Source of the DNA: Salvia splendens
Taxonomy: Eukaryota > Streptophyta > Magnoliopsida > Lamiales > Lamiaceae
DNA: 64,000 nucleotides
Direction: 5' to 3'
Assembly (NCBI RefSeq): GCF_004379255.2
Contig: NC_056040.1
Coordinates: forward strand, 30,160,852-30,224,851
The position numbers and the translations under genes were made by a program. Positions 41,579 through 53,184 of the stretch are shown here, in pieces. Numbering within the stretch: position 1 is the first letter of the stretch; the number at the start of each line of letters is the position of its first letter. The notes under the pieces are model-generated. The model ran no database searches. It had not been told where the DNA came from and saw nothing but the letters and a program-made list of their open reading frames with translations.

Positions 41579-42341
41579 AATTCATCAAAACTACTTTTTG
41601 GTCATATACATTAAGTATGTTAACTTTTGGTCCTAAATATTTAGTCCATATTTAACGATTATGTAAAAAATTAACAGTGAACCGCGTTTTAAAGTTCAAA
41701 ATTGGTCTCTCACAATTGCAAAAAAAACTTATTTGGTCCTACACATTTTAAGTGTGTTAGTTTTTTTTCCTAGATAATATGTTATGAATGAAGTCAAAAT
41801 GTGATTGACCTTTAATCTTTACAAAACAGATAAATATGAAGTATAATATAATGTCTGGGACGAAAAACTAATACATTATATGACCAAAAATATTTGTTTG
41901 AGGCAATGTACGTTACTAATTTTGAACTTTTATTTTTTCTTTTTTTAATTTTGCAGCAATTACCATCCAACGTGTTTTTCTTTGAAAACATATATGCGAA
42001 TTTCCTCCTTCGAACATTGGTCGCTTAAGTTGGTATAGTTACGTGACATGACTTGTTTTAGTAAAGAATCAATTGTTTTCGTATCAAACACTTTAATGAT
42101 TATATAGATTATTTAACATCTATTTCAATCACTTTTGAAAATAGAAATGTCAATTTAGTCATAAATGGGGACCGGTCGGCTCAAATAGATAGAAAGGGAA
42201 AGGTTAGAAATAAACCTCTAGCTAGAGAAATAAGTTCTGTTTTAGCTCAATTTGTTCAAACCTAAAGACCCAAAACCAAGTAAGTTGATCATATTGACAT
42301 TTCCATTATTCAATACACGCTATATATTTTAGTAACAAGTA
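41579..42341. repeat. GGTCC-phased repeat fragment and AT-rich DNA
   Basis: 41600-41770 carries TTTTGGTCATATACATT, TTTGGTCCTAAATATT, ATTGGTCTCTCACAATTG and TTTGGTCCTACACATTTT, resembling the termini at 23430 and 58431. No paired end is found. The rest is AT-rich and without a supported gene. Confidence 0.4.
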
Positions 42342-42568
42342 CTCCTCCGTCCCTTCGTAGTAGAGACATTTCTTTTCGACACGAGATTTAAGAAAAAATT
42401 ATTTTAAATGAGTTAAGTAAAAGGAGAATAAAATAGAAAGAAAAATATAGAGAGATGAAGAGAGAGTAAAACAAGAGAAATTAAAGTACTTTTTGCCAAA
42501 AAAGGAAATAACTCATTTACAGACAACCCAAAAAGGAATACGACTTAGCTACAGAAGTACGGATGGAA
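42342..42568. mobile_element. Stowaway-like MITE
   Basis: CTCCTCCGTCCCTTCGTAG at the left and CTACAGAAGTACGGATGGAA at the right are imperfect inverted repeats, with TA at 42340-42341 and 42569-42570. About 227 bp, noncoding. Confidence 0.82.
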
Positions 42569-42959
42569 TAATTAACTAAGAGTCCTTGTTTTAAAATTTT
42601 AGAGGCGTTAAATTTTGGAAAATTATAAAAAGTAAATAATCTTCACACAATTGCAAAATTGAACGTGTTCAAAAGTCATACGGGATTCAGACATATATGG
42701 AGTACTTTTACCCCAGCCCCCCACACCAAAAAAAATAAATCAGTATGGAATTTACATCAAAATCTAAAAGAAGGGCAATAAAATAAAAGAAAATAGCAGA
42801 TCGGATTTTAAACTAACTTGGGTGAGGTGCTTTCGGTACAAAATACTAGTATAAAAAATGTTGCATTGGTACCAATAAAAAATGCTCCATTGGTACCTAT
42901 CTGTCTCGATTAAGATGACATATTTCTTTATCGTAACAGGATTTTAGGAGTTATTAGTT

Positions 42960-43590
42960 ATTGTATTTAATTTGAGATGAAAAAAATACAGTTGCACGTA
43001 TTAAATGGAGAGAGAAAGACTATTTAATTTGAGATAAAAAAATACGGTTAATTGAAAAAACAATAGTTGAGCATATACAATTGCACATATTAAATAGAGA
43101 GAGAAAGACTATTTAATTTGAGATAAAAAAAAAATACAGTTGCACGTATTAAATGGAGAGAGAACGACAATTAAATATTTTCATTAAAAAATAATAGTTG
43201 AGCATATTAATTAGAAGAGAAACTTACTGTATTATTTAAAAAATAGAAATGTATGTTATCTTAGTTAAGACGAGATATCTAAAAAAATTACAGTTGCACA
43301 TATTAAATGGAGAGAGAAAGACAGTTAAATATTTTAATTGAAAAAACAATAGTTGAGCATATTAATTAGAAGAGAAATTTACTGTATTATTTAAAAAACA
43401 GAAATGTATGTTATCTTAGTTAAGACGAGATATCTCAAAAAAATACAGTTGCACATATTTAATGGAGAGAGAAAGACAGTCAAATATTTTAATTGAAAAA
43501 TTAATAGTTGAGCATATTAATTAGAAGAGAAATTTACTGTATTATTTTAAAATAGAAATGTATGTTATCTTAGTTAAGACGAGATATTTA
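42960..43590. repeat. Tandem minisatellite, ~155-bp unit
   Basis: ACAGTTGCACRTATT starts units at 43136, 43290 and 43445 (spacing 154 and 155). Each unit continues through GGAGAGAGAA, ATAGTTGAGCATATTAATTAG and ATGTTATCTTAGTTAAGACGAG. Shorter partial units lie upstream from about 42975. The unit end resembles text near 42900 (CTGTCTCGATTAAGATGACA), so the array probably grew from an MITE. Confidence 0.85.
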
Positions 43591-43655
43591 TAATATATTA
43601 CAAAACTGACACACATAAGTATATTATTGGAAAAGAAGGAGATCAATAATTAATA

Positions 43656-43909
43656 CTTCCTCCGTCCTCATAAAATATACAAACTTGTAAATGACACGTG
43701 TTTTAATGTGCAATTGGTGAAATAAGAGAGAGATGAGAAAAAATAAGAAAGAAAGAGTAAAAAGGTAGTGGAAGTAGTATTAGTAGATTTTTGGCCCACA
43801 TTATCAATAGTGTGTGATTAATTAAAAGTTTTCTATATTTAGACTTGCTCAAGTTTTGTGGAATAACCCCAAAATGATAAATTAATTTATTTTTTTAGGG
43901 CGAAACGAG
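43656..43909. mobile_element. Stowaway-like MITE
   Basis: CTTCCTCCGTCCTCATAAAA at the left and TTTTTTTAGGGCGAAACGAG at the right, flanked by TA at 43654-43655 and 43910-43911. About 254 bp, noncoding. Confidence 0.75.
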
Positions 43910-43911
43910 TA

Positions 43912-44451
43912 GAAATTAATAAGTATGTGATTCGTGAGATAGTTTGGAGTGGCGGCGGGACTTATTCCATGAAAAACAAGTGGAAACGAAACTACACTTA
44001 AAGAAAATTGTTTTCCAAACTGACTTTTCCTTCTCGTCAAATCTCTTTGTATTTGCTATGGTCTTTAAATAATTATACATACTAATTTACAAAGCTAATA
44101 AATAGAACAGTTACCCCTACACAAATATAATATTCCGGATTTTGTTGTAGCATGATCCAGACCTGTTCGAAGAGACAAACAATATGGAAAATTAATTCTG
44201 ACAATGATTTGTTGAAGTAGCACTAATTAAATAATGATGCTTGTGTGGAGTACTTAATTAAGCATGCGGCGAGACCTCTTAACCTGAGTCATTCTAAAAG
44301 TAGATTTATAAGAAAATTTGGAGTTTTTTAAAGAATTGTTTAATTTAAACTAACACGCTGGACTCTTCATGGTTATTAAATTAACAAAGAGTCCATAAAC
44401 TTGTCATACTTAATAGAGAAAACTATTACATTTATGTTTGGAAAAGATATA
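43912..44451. other. Intergenic DNA
   Basis: No gene or repeat with paired ends was found in this interval. Confidence 0.5.
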
Positions 44452-44560
44452 CTCCCTCCGTCTCATTCAAGATAGCACACTTTTTCTTTTTAGTTTGTTC
44501 CACATAAGATGTTCACTTTTTATATTTGAAAATAAGTGACTCTCTTCTCTCTCTTTATTA

Positions 44561-46460
44561 GAGCATCCACAATGGCGCCTAGCGCACCGCCTAGCCGAGC
44601 GCCGGCGCTAGGCGGTCGCTAGGCGAACCATTGCAGAAGCCGAAAACCGCCGAGCGGTTTTTCGGAAATGAATTTCGCCTAGCGCTAGGCGGTCAAAAAC
44701 CGCCCGGATCGCCCTGCGCATAGCCCAGTGGTTTTTTTTTTTCAATTTTCGAAACACTATATATACGCGATTTGCACTTCATTTTTATTCGCACCACTTG
44801 TATTAACGAGTACTCTCTCTATCTTAATTTATGTACAAGATCAACACCGAAAAATGAGTAACGCGGGTGGTAGTAGTGGAGGTAGTGGGGGGGACACTGA
44901 GGAGTACGAACGTCGAATGGCCGAAGCGCTTGAGGCATATACCAACAGCGGGATAGACCAATGGATGCAAAGCGCCTTGCAGCCGGCGGTACCTCGACCT
45001 CGGCCAGTTGTCCATCACCGACAAGCGATTGATCGTGATCACGTAGCTGCACATCAGCGCCTATACGAAGACTACTTCGCAGAGGAGCCGCGGTTCAACG
45101 CCAACCTTTTCAGGCGACGTTTTAGGATGAGCAGAGCCCTGTTTATGCTTATTGTTAACGCCTTGGAGCAGCGATATATGTATTTCCGCTTCAGGCACGA
45201 TGCGGCTGGCAGACCCGGCCACACACCTATTCAAAAGTGCACTGCGGCAATCCGGCAGTTGGCCTACGGAGGCGCGACAGACATGTGGGACGAGTACCTC
45301 CACATCGGTGAGACGACTTCCCTGGAATGTATGAAGTATTTCTGTGAGGGCGTGATTGAGATATTTAGTGATCAGTACCTTCGAAGCCCTACCCCCCAAG
45401 ACTGTCAGGATCTGATGCAGATGCACAGGGAGAAGCATGGGTTCCCGGGAATGTTAGGCAGCATAGATTGTATGCATTGGGAGTGGAAGAACTGTCCCAC
45501 TTCCTGGAAGGGGTTCTACACGACCGGCTATAAGGGAAAGAATCCCACGATGATCCTCGAGGCCGTAGCTGATTACCGACTGTGGATTTGGCATGCGTAT
45601 TTTGGGATAGCCGGGTCGAACAACGACCTCAACTAGTCGCCCCTTTTCAACGAGCAGTGCCAGGGCATCGGGCCGGCCATCAGTTTTGTCGCCAACGGCA
45701 ACCGGCATGATATGGGCTACTACTTGGCCGATGGGATATACCCTAGGTGGCCCGTGTTTGTGAAGACGATCCGATGCGCATCAGATGAGAGGAAGGCCTA
45801 CTTTGAGGCACGACAGGAGTCGGCGCGCAAGGACGTGGAGCGCGCATTTGGTGAGCTCCAGTCTCGATGGGCGGCGGTTAGGGGTCCAACGCGTTTATGG
45901 CATGTCGACTGCATTGCTGATATAATGTACGCTTGTATTATCATGCACAACATGATTGTCGAAGATGAAGGTGTACAACTGACTGATTGGGTCAACGACG
46001 ATAATGAAGCCGGTCCAAGCCACGGCGTCGCCGCCGCCAACGTACGAGGTGGAGTACCTCACGATGAAGAAGCCCTCCTCCAAGCACATGCCGACATGCG
46101 TCAGACGGATGCTCATATTCGACTCCAAAAGGATTTAATTGAAGAGTTGTGGGCGCGGAGGATTGCAAGACGTTAGTTTTTATTTAAATTTATGTAATTT
46201 TTTAAAATGTAATTTATTTAAAATTTAAATAAAATTGTTGCATTTTCCCGTATCTGTGACGTAAATTTAATTCCGTATTTTGTGTGATTGTTCATTATTT
46301 GTTTTATATAATTTTGAGTGATGTGGTTGGGCTATGGCTGGGCTATTTGCTTGTTTTGATGATATGGCAGGAGAAATTTTAGTGCTGATGATGTGGCAGA
46401 AGGAGTTTGTGGCTAGGCTATGGCTGGGCTATGGCTGGGCGAAAACCATTGTGGATGCTC
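44561..46460 (+). mobile_element. PIF/Harbinger DNA transposon with TTA duplication
   Basis: GAGCATCCACAATGG at the left and CCATTGTGGATGCTC at the right are perfect 15-bp inverted repeats; TTA is at 44558-44560 and 46461-46463. Subterminal GCCTAGCG/GGCTATGGCTGGGC repeats are present. The 1900-bp element contains one transposase frame and no Myb-like ORF. Confidence 0.95.
44854..46176 (+). pseudogene. Harbinger DDE transposase with one in-frame stop
   Basis: The frame opens at ATG 44854 (MSNAGGSSGGSGGDTEEYE) and runs to a TAG at 45634-45636. It continues in the same frame to a TAA-free end at 46174-46176, about 440 codons in all. DDE landmarks are intact: GSIDCMHWEWKNCP, EAVADYRLWIWHAYFG and RKDVERAFGELQSRW. 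The stop falls after NNDLN, where a few residues also appear missing compared with the copy at 12363. Apart from that lesion the protein looks complete, so the copy died recently relative to its neighbour. An upstream in-frame ATG at 44728 is possible but lies in the terminal region. Confidence 0.9.
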
Positions 46461-46773
46461 TTAAAATATTCAACTATCTTTTTTTCTCTCTATTTATTTC
46501 ACCTAACAATTCTTCCTAATTTTTGTGTCACTCAGGAATATGGATATCGGAGACGCATGGTGTACTAATTTGATGACATAGAGTAAAATACGTGGATTGA
46601 AAAATTCATATTAAATCACAATTCACAACTGATGTCAGGATTCACATAAGAGACCCCCATTGTGAGAAAGTAATGTTTAATTAGGTACGTAACTGAGAGG
46701 GAAACGATCATGTAATTTCTTGGGTAATTGAAGAAGCATTCGGCGGTTGATGGAGACGGGTTAGTTTGATATA

Positions 46774-47324
46774 CTACCTCCGTCCGTCGGTAAATATCCC
46801 AATTTTAATTTGTGCGAGTTTTAAGAAATTGTTTGATTTTATAAAAGAAAATGGTGAAAAAAGTTAGTCGAAGGTGAATCCACTTTTACAGTATAATACT
46901 CCCTTTGTCCCATAAAAATAAGTGCACTTTCCATTTCCGTCCGTCCCATACAAATATAGGTATTTTTATTTATGAAAAGTTGTCCCCACCTCATTATCCA
47001 TATACATTAATTTATTTACCAATTATATCTCTATGACCCACCATTACAACTCTTTAAACACTGATAATAATGTGAGTCTCACTATCAACTAATAATACTT
47101 TAACTACCCCTCTCATTCTCTCTCTTACTTAACCAATTGTGCATTAATTCCAGTGTCATTTTAATCGCACATATTTTAATGGGACGGAACGAGTAGCTTT
47201 TATTATAAAACGTGAGTGGAATGGGTTAGTGGAACGTGAGATCCACTAATGTACAAGTGAAATGAGATATTTATTGGCAGCCGGAAGGAAAAAAAATGCG
47301 ACATATAATGGCGAACGAATGGAG
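46774..47324. mobile_element. Stowaway-like MITE containing a second MITE
   Basis: The outer ends CTACCTCCGTCCGTCGG and GGCGAACGAATGGAG are flanked by TA at 46772-46773 and 47325-47326. Its two arms are separated by the element at 46899-47193. Confidence 0.75.
46899..47193. mobile_element. Inner Stowaway-like MITE
   Basis: CTCCCTTTGTCCCATAAAA at the left and TTTTAATGGGACGGAACGAG at the right are inverted repeats. TA is at 46897-46898 and 47194-47195. About 295 bp, inserted into the older MITE. Confidence 0.82.
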
Positions 47325-47586
47325 TATAAACAATAGGTAGAAAGTAGAAAGCATGCGTTGCATGGCCTGGCTATATGTAACAGATTCGCTCCACAGTCAA
47401 CATTACTAACTACGGAAACTTATTATAGTAGTAATATACATTCATGTCATGCCCATCTACTTGTAAATTTCTCACAATAATTTATCATCCGAATTCTTCT
47501 CTGTTTCTACCTTACATTCGTTTAGAATATATACAGTTTTCCTTTCATCTAACTTCCAAGTGAGTACTAATTTTTGAGAGACAGAA

Positions 47587-50317
47587 ATGCTGCAGAGTGA
47601 AGAATACTTGGTCACTCGAGAAATTCTAGCAGAAGCAGTTGAAAGAAACTGCAGAGACGCCCTTGACCGCTACGGCGGCATCCAATACATTGCTTCTGCG
47701 TTGAGAACAAATCTCGAAGCAGGAATAGTAGGCGATCTAACCGACCTTAAATCCCGGTGTGAAGCCTTTGGTTCAAACATGCCTACTTCACAATCACAAC
47801 CTCATAGCATAAAAGGCATCTTGTGGGATGCTTTACGAGACACCACTATCATTCTCTTGTTGTGTTGCACGATGCTTTCCCTGGCCATTGGCATCAAGAT
47901 CAATGGAGCAGCAGAGGGTATTGTCTATGCCCTTTTCTTTATGCTGGCCTTGTCTTCTGTTGTCTGCTTCGCTGCCGCCGCTCGCTTTCTTAGGGAGACA
48001 TGGATGCTCAGGAAATTCTCCAAACGGAACGGTGACGTTTGGGTTGTGAGGAATGGCTTGGTTGATGTGATCCTCGAATCCGACCTCGTTGTTGGTGACA
48101 TTGTGTGGTTGAATACCGGTGATCGAATCCCCGCTGATGGCATTTTCATAAACGGTGATGATTCGTTTAAGCTCAACGCTGATTTGGAGGTGGATTATTC
48201 CCAGAGTCCTTCTCTGTTTACCGGCGGGGAAGTGTCTCAAGGCCGGTGTTGTATGCTCGTGACGTCGGTGGGCGACAACACAGAGAGAAACAGGCTAATG
48301 AGAAATATTGGGGATGATCATCGCCTTCAACTGTTGGATGCTATTGAGAAAACCAGCTCTAAATTCGATAAGATTTGGCTGAGCCTTTGGCTGGTCCTTC
48401 TGTTGGTGCAATTCGTCCGTTGTTTCGTTGCGAAGAAGGTTCAGGCGGATAAGGATCCCAAGGGATTGAAGAACAGAATGGAGGATTTGATGAAGGAAGT
48501 GGTGAAGAAGGAGAGGTTGAAGGCCAAGGGCTTGTTTATGATGCTATTGGTGCTTGTGTTCGCGAGCAGAGAAGGCTTACCTTTAGCCCTCTTCGTCTCC
48601 TTGTCGTATGCCTCTCACAGAATCAAGTCTTGCAAGGCCACTGTAGGGCAGCTTCAAGCTAGCGCTACGGTCGGCTTGATCACCACTATCTGCGCCACGG
48701 GTTTAGTTTTGAAGCATTCAGAAATGGCAGAATTGTGGATCGGTTTTGACCTCGTTCACCATCATCTGCAAGTGGACGTACAACTTGTCGAAGCTTTGCG
48801 CCAAGGAATATTACTCCACTCATCAACAAATGGGTGTTTTGAGGAAATCTGTCTTCTTAGTTGGGCCACGGCTGTGCTAGGACTTACTAACACGGAGACG
48901 GAGTGCTACTATAAGTAACTATACATCCATGGTTCGATACCAAATGGCTACGAATTTATGCTGTTCAATTCTGGAAAGCGAATGCAGAGTCGAAGATAAA
49001 GTAGTGGTGCATGTCCACTGGAGAGGATCACCAGACTCCATCTTGCCAATCTGCTCCCATTACTACACCTTACAAGGGAACATCGAAACCCTAGACGCCC
49101 TCAAGGCCACAGCCTTTAAACAACTACTCGCTCCATACGGCCAGTGTTGCTTTGCTTTCGCTTACAAACGCGAGATTCGCGACGAGGAAAACAACATCAA
49201 AACCCTACAAACTGGCCTAATTTTGTTAGGCCTTGTGTGTTTGAAGAATCCCTATTCGGCCGAGTTTATACAAGCCATCCAACATTGCCAGGAATCCGGA
49301 GTTGGCGTCAGATTCGCGGTCGACGACGACATAAACACGGCCAGGATCATCGCCGTGTACTCGGGACTACTGAGGCGCGAAGACGACGGGAAAATAGTCG
49401 ACGCTGGCGATTTCCGGAACCAGTCCGAAGCCGACCGCCTGAAGACCGTGGAGGACATTCTGGTAATGGCCAACGCCTCTCCCGGAGACAAGATGCTGAT
49501 GGTGAAGTACCTAAGACAGAACCACCACGTTGTAGCCGCGGCATCAGCCGCTATCAGAGACTCGCCTCTGCTCAAACAAGCCGACGTCGGCATCTTCCTC
49601 GGAACGTCTAACGAAGACGCCGACATCTTCGTCCCAACCAGCGAATTCACGCTAATCCCCGCAATCCTGAATTTGGGGAGGCGAGTTTGCAGAAGCATCG
49701 AAAAAATCGTGCAACTGAAGCTCATAATGGAGGTCTCCGCTTTCACCATCAACATCGTTTCTTTGTTAGCTGGAAATGGCAAGGAAGCGCTGGGCTCGTT
49801 GCAGCTGCTGTGGATCAATCTCGTTATGGAAATTTTGGGAGCTGCGGCGGTTGCCATAACTACTATTTACGGAAGCTCGGCTCGGGCAAATACGGATCCG
49901 GTTTACGGGTCGGGTCAGATCATTACCCGGCCCATGTGGATGAGCATAGCCGTACAATCCTCGTTTCAGGTGGCGGTTATTCTCATCTTGATTTTGAAGG
50001 GGGGAACCGTTTTTCAGGTGAGTGAATCGGCGGTGGGGACCATGGTCTTCAACTGCTACGCCTTCTGTCAGGTTTACTTGCTGATTCCGGCTATTGAGAT
50101 TAGAAGAGGCGATGTTGCGGCGGGGCAGAGTTGCTTTTTTCTTTGCGTTGTGGTGGTCATCGGAATTCTTCAGGTGGCGGTGGTCGAGATTGTCGGAGTT
50201 GTTGCTCATCGCCCCAGATTGGGCATCAAGTTATGGTGCATTTGCGTTGGGATTTCGTCATTGTCTCTGCCCTTGAACTGTGCTGCTAATTTGATAATTC
50301 GAATATCACGACTGTGA
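47587..50317 (+). CDS. P-type Ca2+-ATPase-like protein lacking catalytic motifs (candidate pseudoenzyme)
   Basis: Best model: exons 47587-48914 and 48988-50317 with a 73-base GTAACT...ATGCAG intron; this removes the stop at 48916 and restores frame, giving 885 residues. Without the intron there are two out-of-frame pieces. Homology is to plant plasma-membrane ACA pumps of the ACA12/13 kind, through the transducer, P/N regions and ten hydrophobic segments. The N-terminal calmodulin-binding tail is absent. Catalytic motifs are lost: TGES is deleted (LNADLEV, 196-202), PEGLPL is REGLPL (328-333), the DKTGT site is CATGLVL (369-375), KGA is RGS, DPxR is NPYS, TGD is VDD (554-556), and GDGxND is SAAIRD (629-634). 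TM6 keeps NLVME where NLxMD is usual. It cannot be a normal ATP-driven pump. Either it is a pseudogene kept open by chance or a non-catalytic membrane protein. The intron is inferred only from frame. Confidence 0.72.
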
Positions 50318-50424
50318 TACACGATTTGAATTACTATATTTATTTATTAGCATGTAATTGTTCTTGTAATTACAATTGATCTACGGTCATTAAATAGTTT
50401 CAGTTTCTTTCATTCAATATTTTT
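50318..50424. other. 3' flank of the ATPase-like gene
   Basis: AT-rich text with TAATTGTTCTTGTAATTACAATTG near 50354 is a plausible polyadenylation region. No definite signal is assigned. Confidence 0.35.
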
Positions 50425-50554
50425 ATAATCGGTTAACCGACTCTAAAATTTGGTCAAAAAACTAATCAGAACCGACCCGATCTCATGTTCGATTACTTAA
50501 TTAACCGACTCGGTTAGAGCCGAACGGTTATCAATTATAACCGAACTAACCGAA

Positions 50555-50594
50555 TTGAAATTAAAATTATTTATGGTTTCAACTTTTCATCTAC

Positions 50595-50631
<37 letters not shown>

Positions 50632-52510
50632 TTATTATTATTATATTTCTATTTACAAGTAATACATAAATTGTTTAAGAACTTTAAAAAACTTAAACTA
50701 AAAATGATAAAATTTTAAAACATTTCTCCAATAATAAGTGAAGGGTTATCCTATTTTTAAAATAGTAGTAATGCTTTAGCACCTTATTGACTTTGAGAGA
50801 TCTTATTTATAAAATAATATTTAGAAACTTTATACACTTTGAGCTACTATAAGTATAACTGATAGTGATACAAATTAAAATAGACTTTTTTGACATTGCA
50901 AGACTTCGACAAAATTTGGAAGCAAATTACAATTTCTTCTATTGTGACAAAGTTTGAAAGTAAATTACTGATGCACTTTTTATTAGCACTATAAATACCT
51001 GCAAGTATACAGAATAAGAATAGTATAGTTAAAGGTTATTACCGGATATCGATCACGGGGAAACTAGACACAGACTGTCTATCCTCTACTAAAACTCAAT
51101 TACTATTTGGAAAACCGAAAGATTTGAGAATTTTTAAAAACAAAGAACAGTTTGAAAGCAATAAACAACTAATTGCAAATAAATCACGGAGATAAAAGTA
51201 TAGAGATAAGGGAATTCCAGGGATGTGTGTTCACAATTATGGTTATACAAATTCCAACTACAACACTCTAGCACAGTTCTTACTTTGATAGAACGAGTCA
51301 CCTGTCTTATGCTCATGCGATGCAAACATTGATTACAAACATTAGGGTTGTCAATCATAAATACGCAACTCCTAAAAGTTTCCAAGACCCTTGAAAAGTC
51401 ACCACTCTCAATTAACAATGCCGTTTTAAAAGAAGCTAATTGTAGTGTCTATTAAGTGGATCTAACTCGTCAACCTCCTCTCACGATTATGTAGCAAGTT
51501 ATATTAAATCATCACAGAATGTGTCACTCAAACGTGAAGCATTATCCATTAACTTAAGGAAGAAACAAAGTAAGAACAAAACGGATATTAAATAGAAAAA
51601 GGAATTGTATAATCAATATCGTTATTAACACATCCCTAGAATCATATGAATTTAGTTACACATGATAGAATAATCTAAACACATAGATTGTAGGGAAGAC
51701 AATGAAAACATAAGAACTAAAGCAAATAGAACCCAAAAGTTGAATCCTTGTAGCCTTGATGCAAACTTGAATCCTTCTTCAACCCCTTGCACAATGAAGT
51801 TCTCTAGCTTTTTAATCTCTTGAAATATATGGCAAAGAGAAGATCTTTTTTATGAAGCATTGGGAGGTATTTATAGGGAGAAAATCCTCCATCTCAAATA
51901 AGGAAAAGAGTTGCAAAATATGGTAAATCTTAGAGAGAAAGAGGGGCAAAAACTGCTCGCCGCTTTTTCCCAACGGGCCGCTGCACCTTGGCCCGCGGTC
52001 GCTGTGGGTTGGTCCGAGGCTTCTGACTCTTGGACAGCGGTCGCTGCACTTGTTTCAGCGGTCGATGGCTATCATCCCGTAACTCTCTGGACTCTTTGTA
52101 GAGGTCGCCACACACTTCCTAGCGGTCGCTGGGCGTGTCTTGTTCTTCATGCACAACTTCCCGGAGCGGGCCGCTGCTGACTTAGCGGTCGTTGGGAGCC
52201 AGCGGTTGCCTACAGTGTTGCAGCGGACCGCTGGACATGCAGAACAACTGCAAATTTCCAACTTCGCGTTTTGACTCCCTTTTTAGGCTCAAATATGCAC
52301 ATTTCTCACAAAAAATGTCAAAATACCAAAATAGATAAAATATGCAAATAATGAACATGTAATGCAACTTTCACATTCAAAACGGACCAAATAATGGCCT
52401 TAAAACCGTGCAAAATCCGAGCGTATCAACTACAATTACTTTTATCATTAATTAAAAATATAATTAAAATTAAAATTATTTATGGTATTAACTTTTAACT
52501 TTTCATCTAC

Positions 52511-52587
<77 letters not shown>

Positions 52588-52950
52588 CTCATATTTACAA
52601 GTAGTACATAAATTGTTAAGACACTTTAAAAGACTTAAACTTTAAATGATCTAAAGTTTAAAAACTTTTCTCCAATAATAAGTGAAGAGTTATCCTATTT
52701 TTAAAATAGTAGTAATGCTTAAGCAATAAAACTTTATTGAGTTTGAGAGATCTTATTTTTAAAATAATGTTTAGACTCTAGACACTTTATGGAATTTGAA
52801 ATATTATAAGTATAACTGATCGTAACACAAATTAAAATAAACTTTTTTGACATTGTAATATGAGACTTTGACAAAATTTGGAAGTAAATTACAATTTCTT
52901 CTATTGTGATAAAGTTTGAAAGTAAATTACAAATTTTCTAGTATTAATTA
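50555..52950. repeat. Two related ~480-bp copies, separated by a solo LTR
   Basis: Copy 1 (50555-50968) and copy 2 (about 52460-52950) share ATTAAAATTATTTATGG, a (TTA)n tract, TCTCCAATAATAAGTGAAG, GTTATCCTATTTTTAAAATAG and ACAATTTCTTCTATTGTGA. The (TTA)n runs are at 50601-50644 and 52511-52585 and differ in length. The copies differ at many sites, so the duplication is old; the LTR inserted at the end of copy 1. Confidence 0.82.
50969..52428 (-). repeat. Solo LTR of the Athila-like family
   Basis: On the plus strand it runs TGATGCACTTTTTATTAG to CGAGCGTATCA, 1460 bp. The target duplication is ATTAC (50964-50968) against ACTAC (52429-52433), one mismatch. It aligns along its length with the LTR at 30174-31587. 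Minus-strand TATA is at 51868-51877 (CTATAAATAC). Upstream in LTR sense, 51971-52233 holds about ten AGCGGTCGCT-type dyads. Confidence 0.9.
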
Positions 52951-53184
52951 AAAATATAATTCAAATTAAAATTGAATTTAATTTCGGTTATAAGTCGATT
53001 ATCGGTAATTACCGATAATCGGTCGGTTATAACCGATAACCGACTTCGAGCAAAATGTCAAACCAGAACCGACCCGAACACCGTAAATTTCGGTTATCTG
53101 TTAACCAATAACCGACCGGTTCCGATTCGGTTCTCGGTTAACCGAACAACCGAAAACTGTTTACCCACCCCTAGGAAATACTAA

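Larger units (their letters stand above)
44452..46562. mobile_element. Stowaway-like MITE split by a Harbinger insertion
   Basis: The left arm begins CTCCCTCCGTCTCATTCAAG with TA at 44450-44451. The right arm ends GAGACGCATGGTG, with TA at 46563-46564. The Harbinger element at 44561-46460 sits between the arms; removing it leaves ~210 bp, a normal Stowaway size. Confidence 0.72.
50425..53174. mobile_element. CGGTTA-rich hAT-like element, internally duplicated and interrupted
   Basis: Arms at 50425-50560 and 52979-53174 are full of CGGTTA/TAACCG repeats, and the right end TTACCCACCCCTAG matches the hAT-like terminus seen at 36052. No matching left terminus is found. Between the arms are two related ~480-bp copies and a solo LTR. 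No transposase is present. Confidence 0.55.

Noticed and set aside
47587..48918. A separate complete 443-residue membrane protein
   Set aside because: Its end runs directly into the next frame of the same ATPase homology, so it is one gene with an intron or a break, not two genes.
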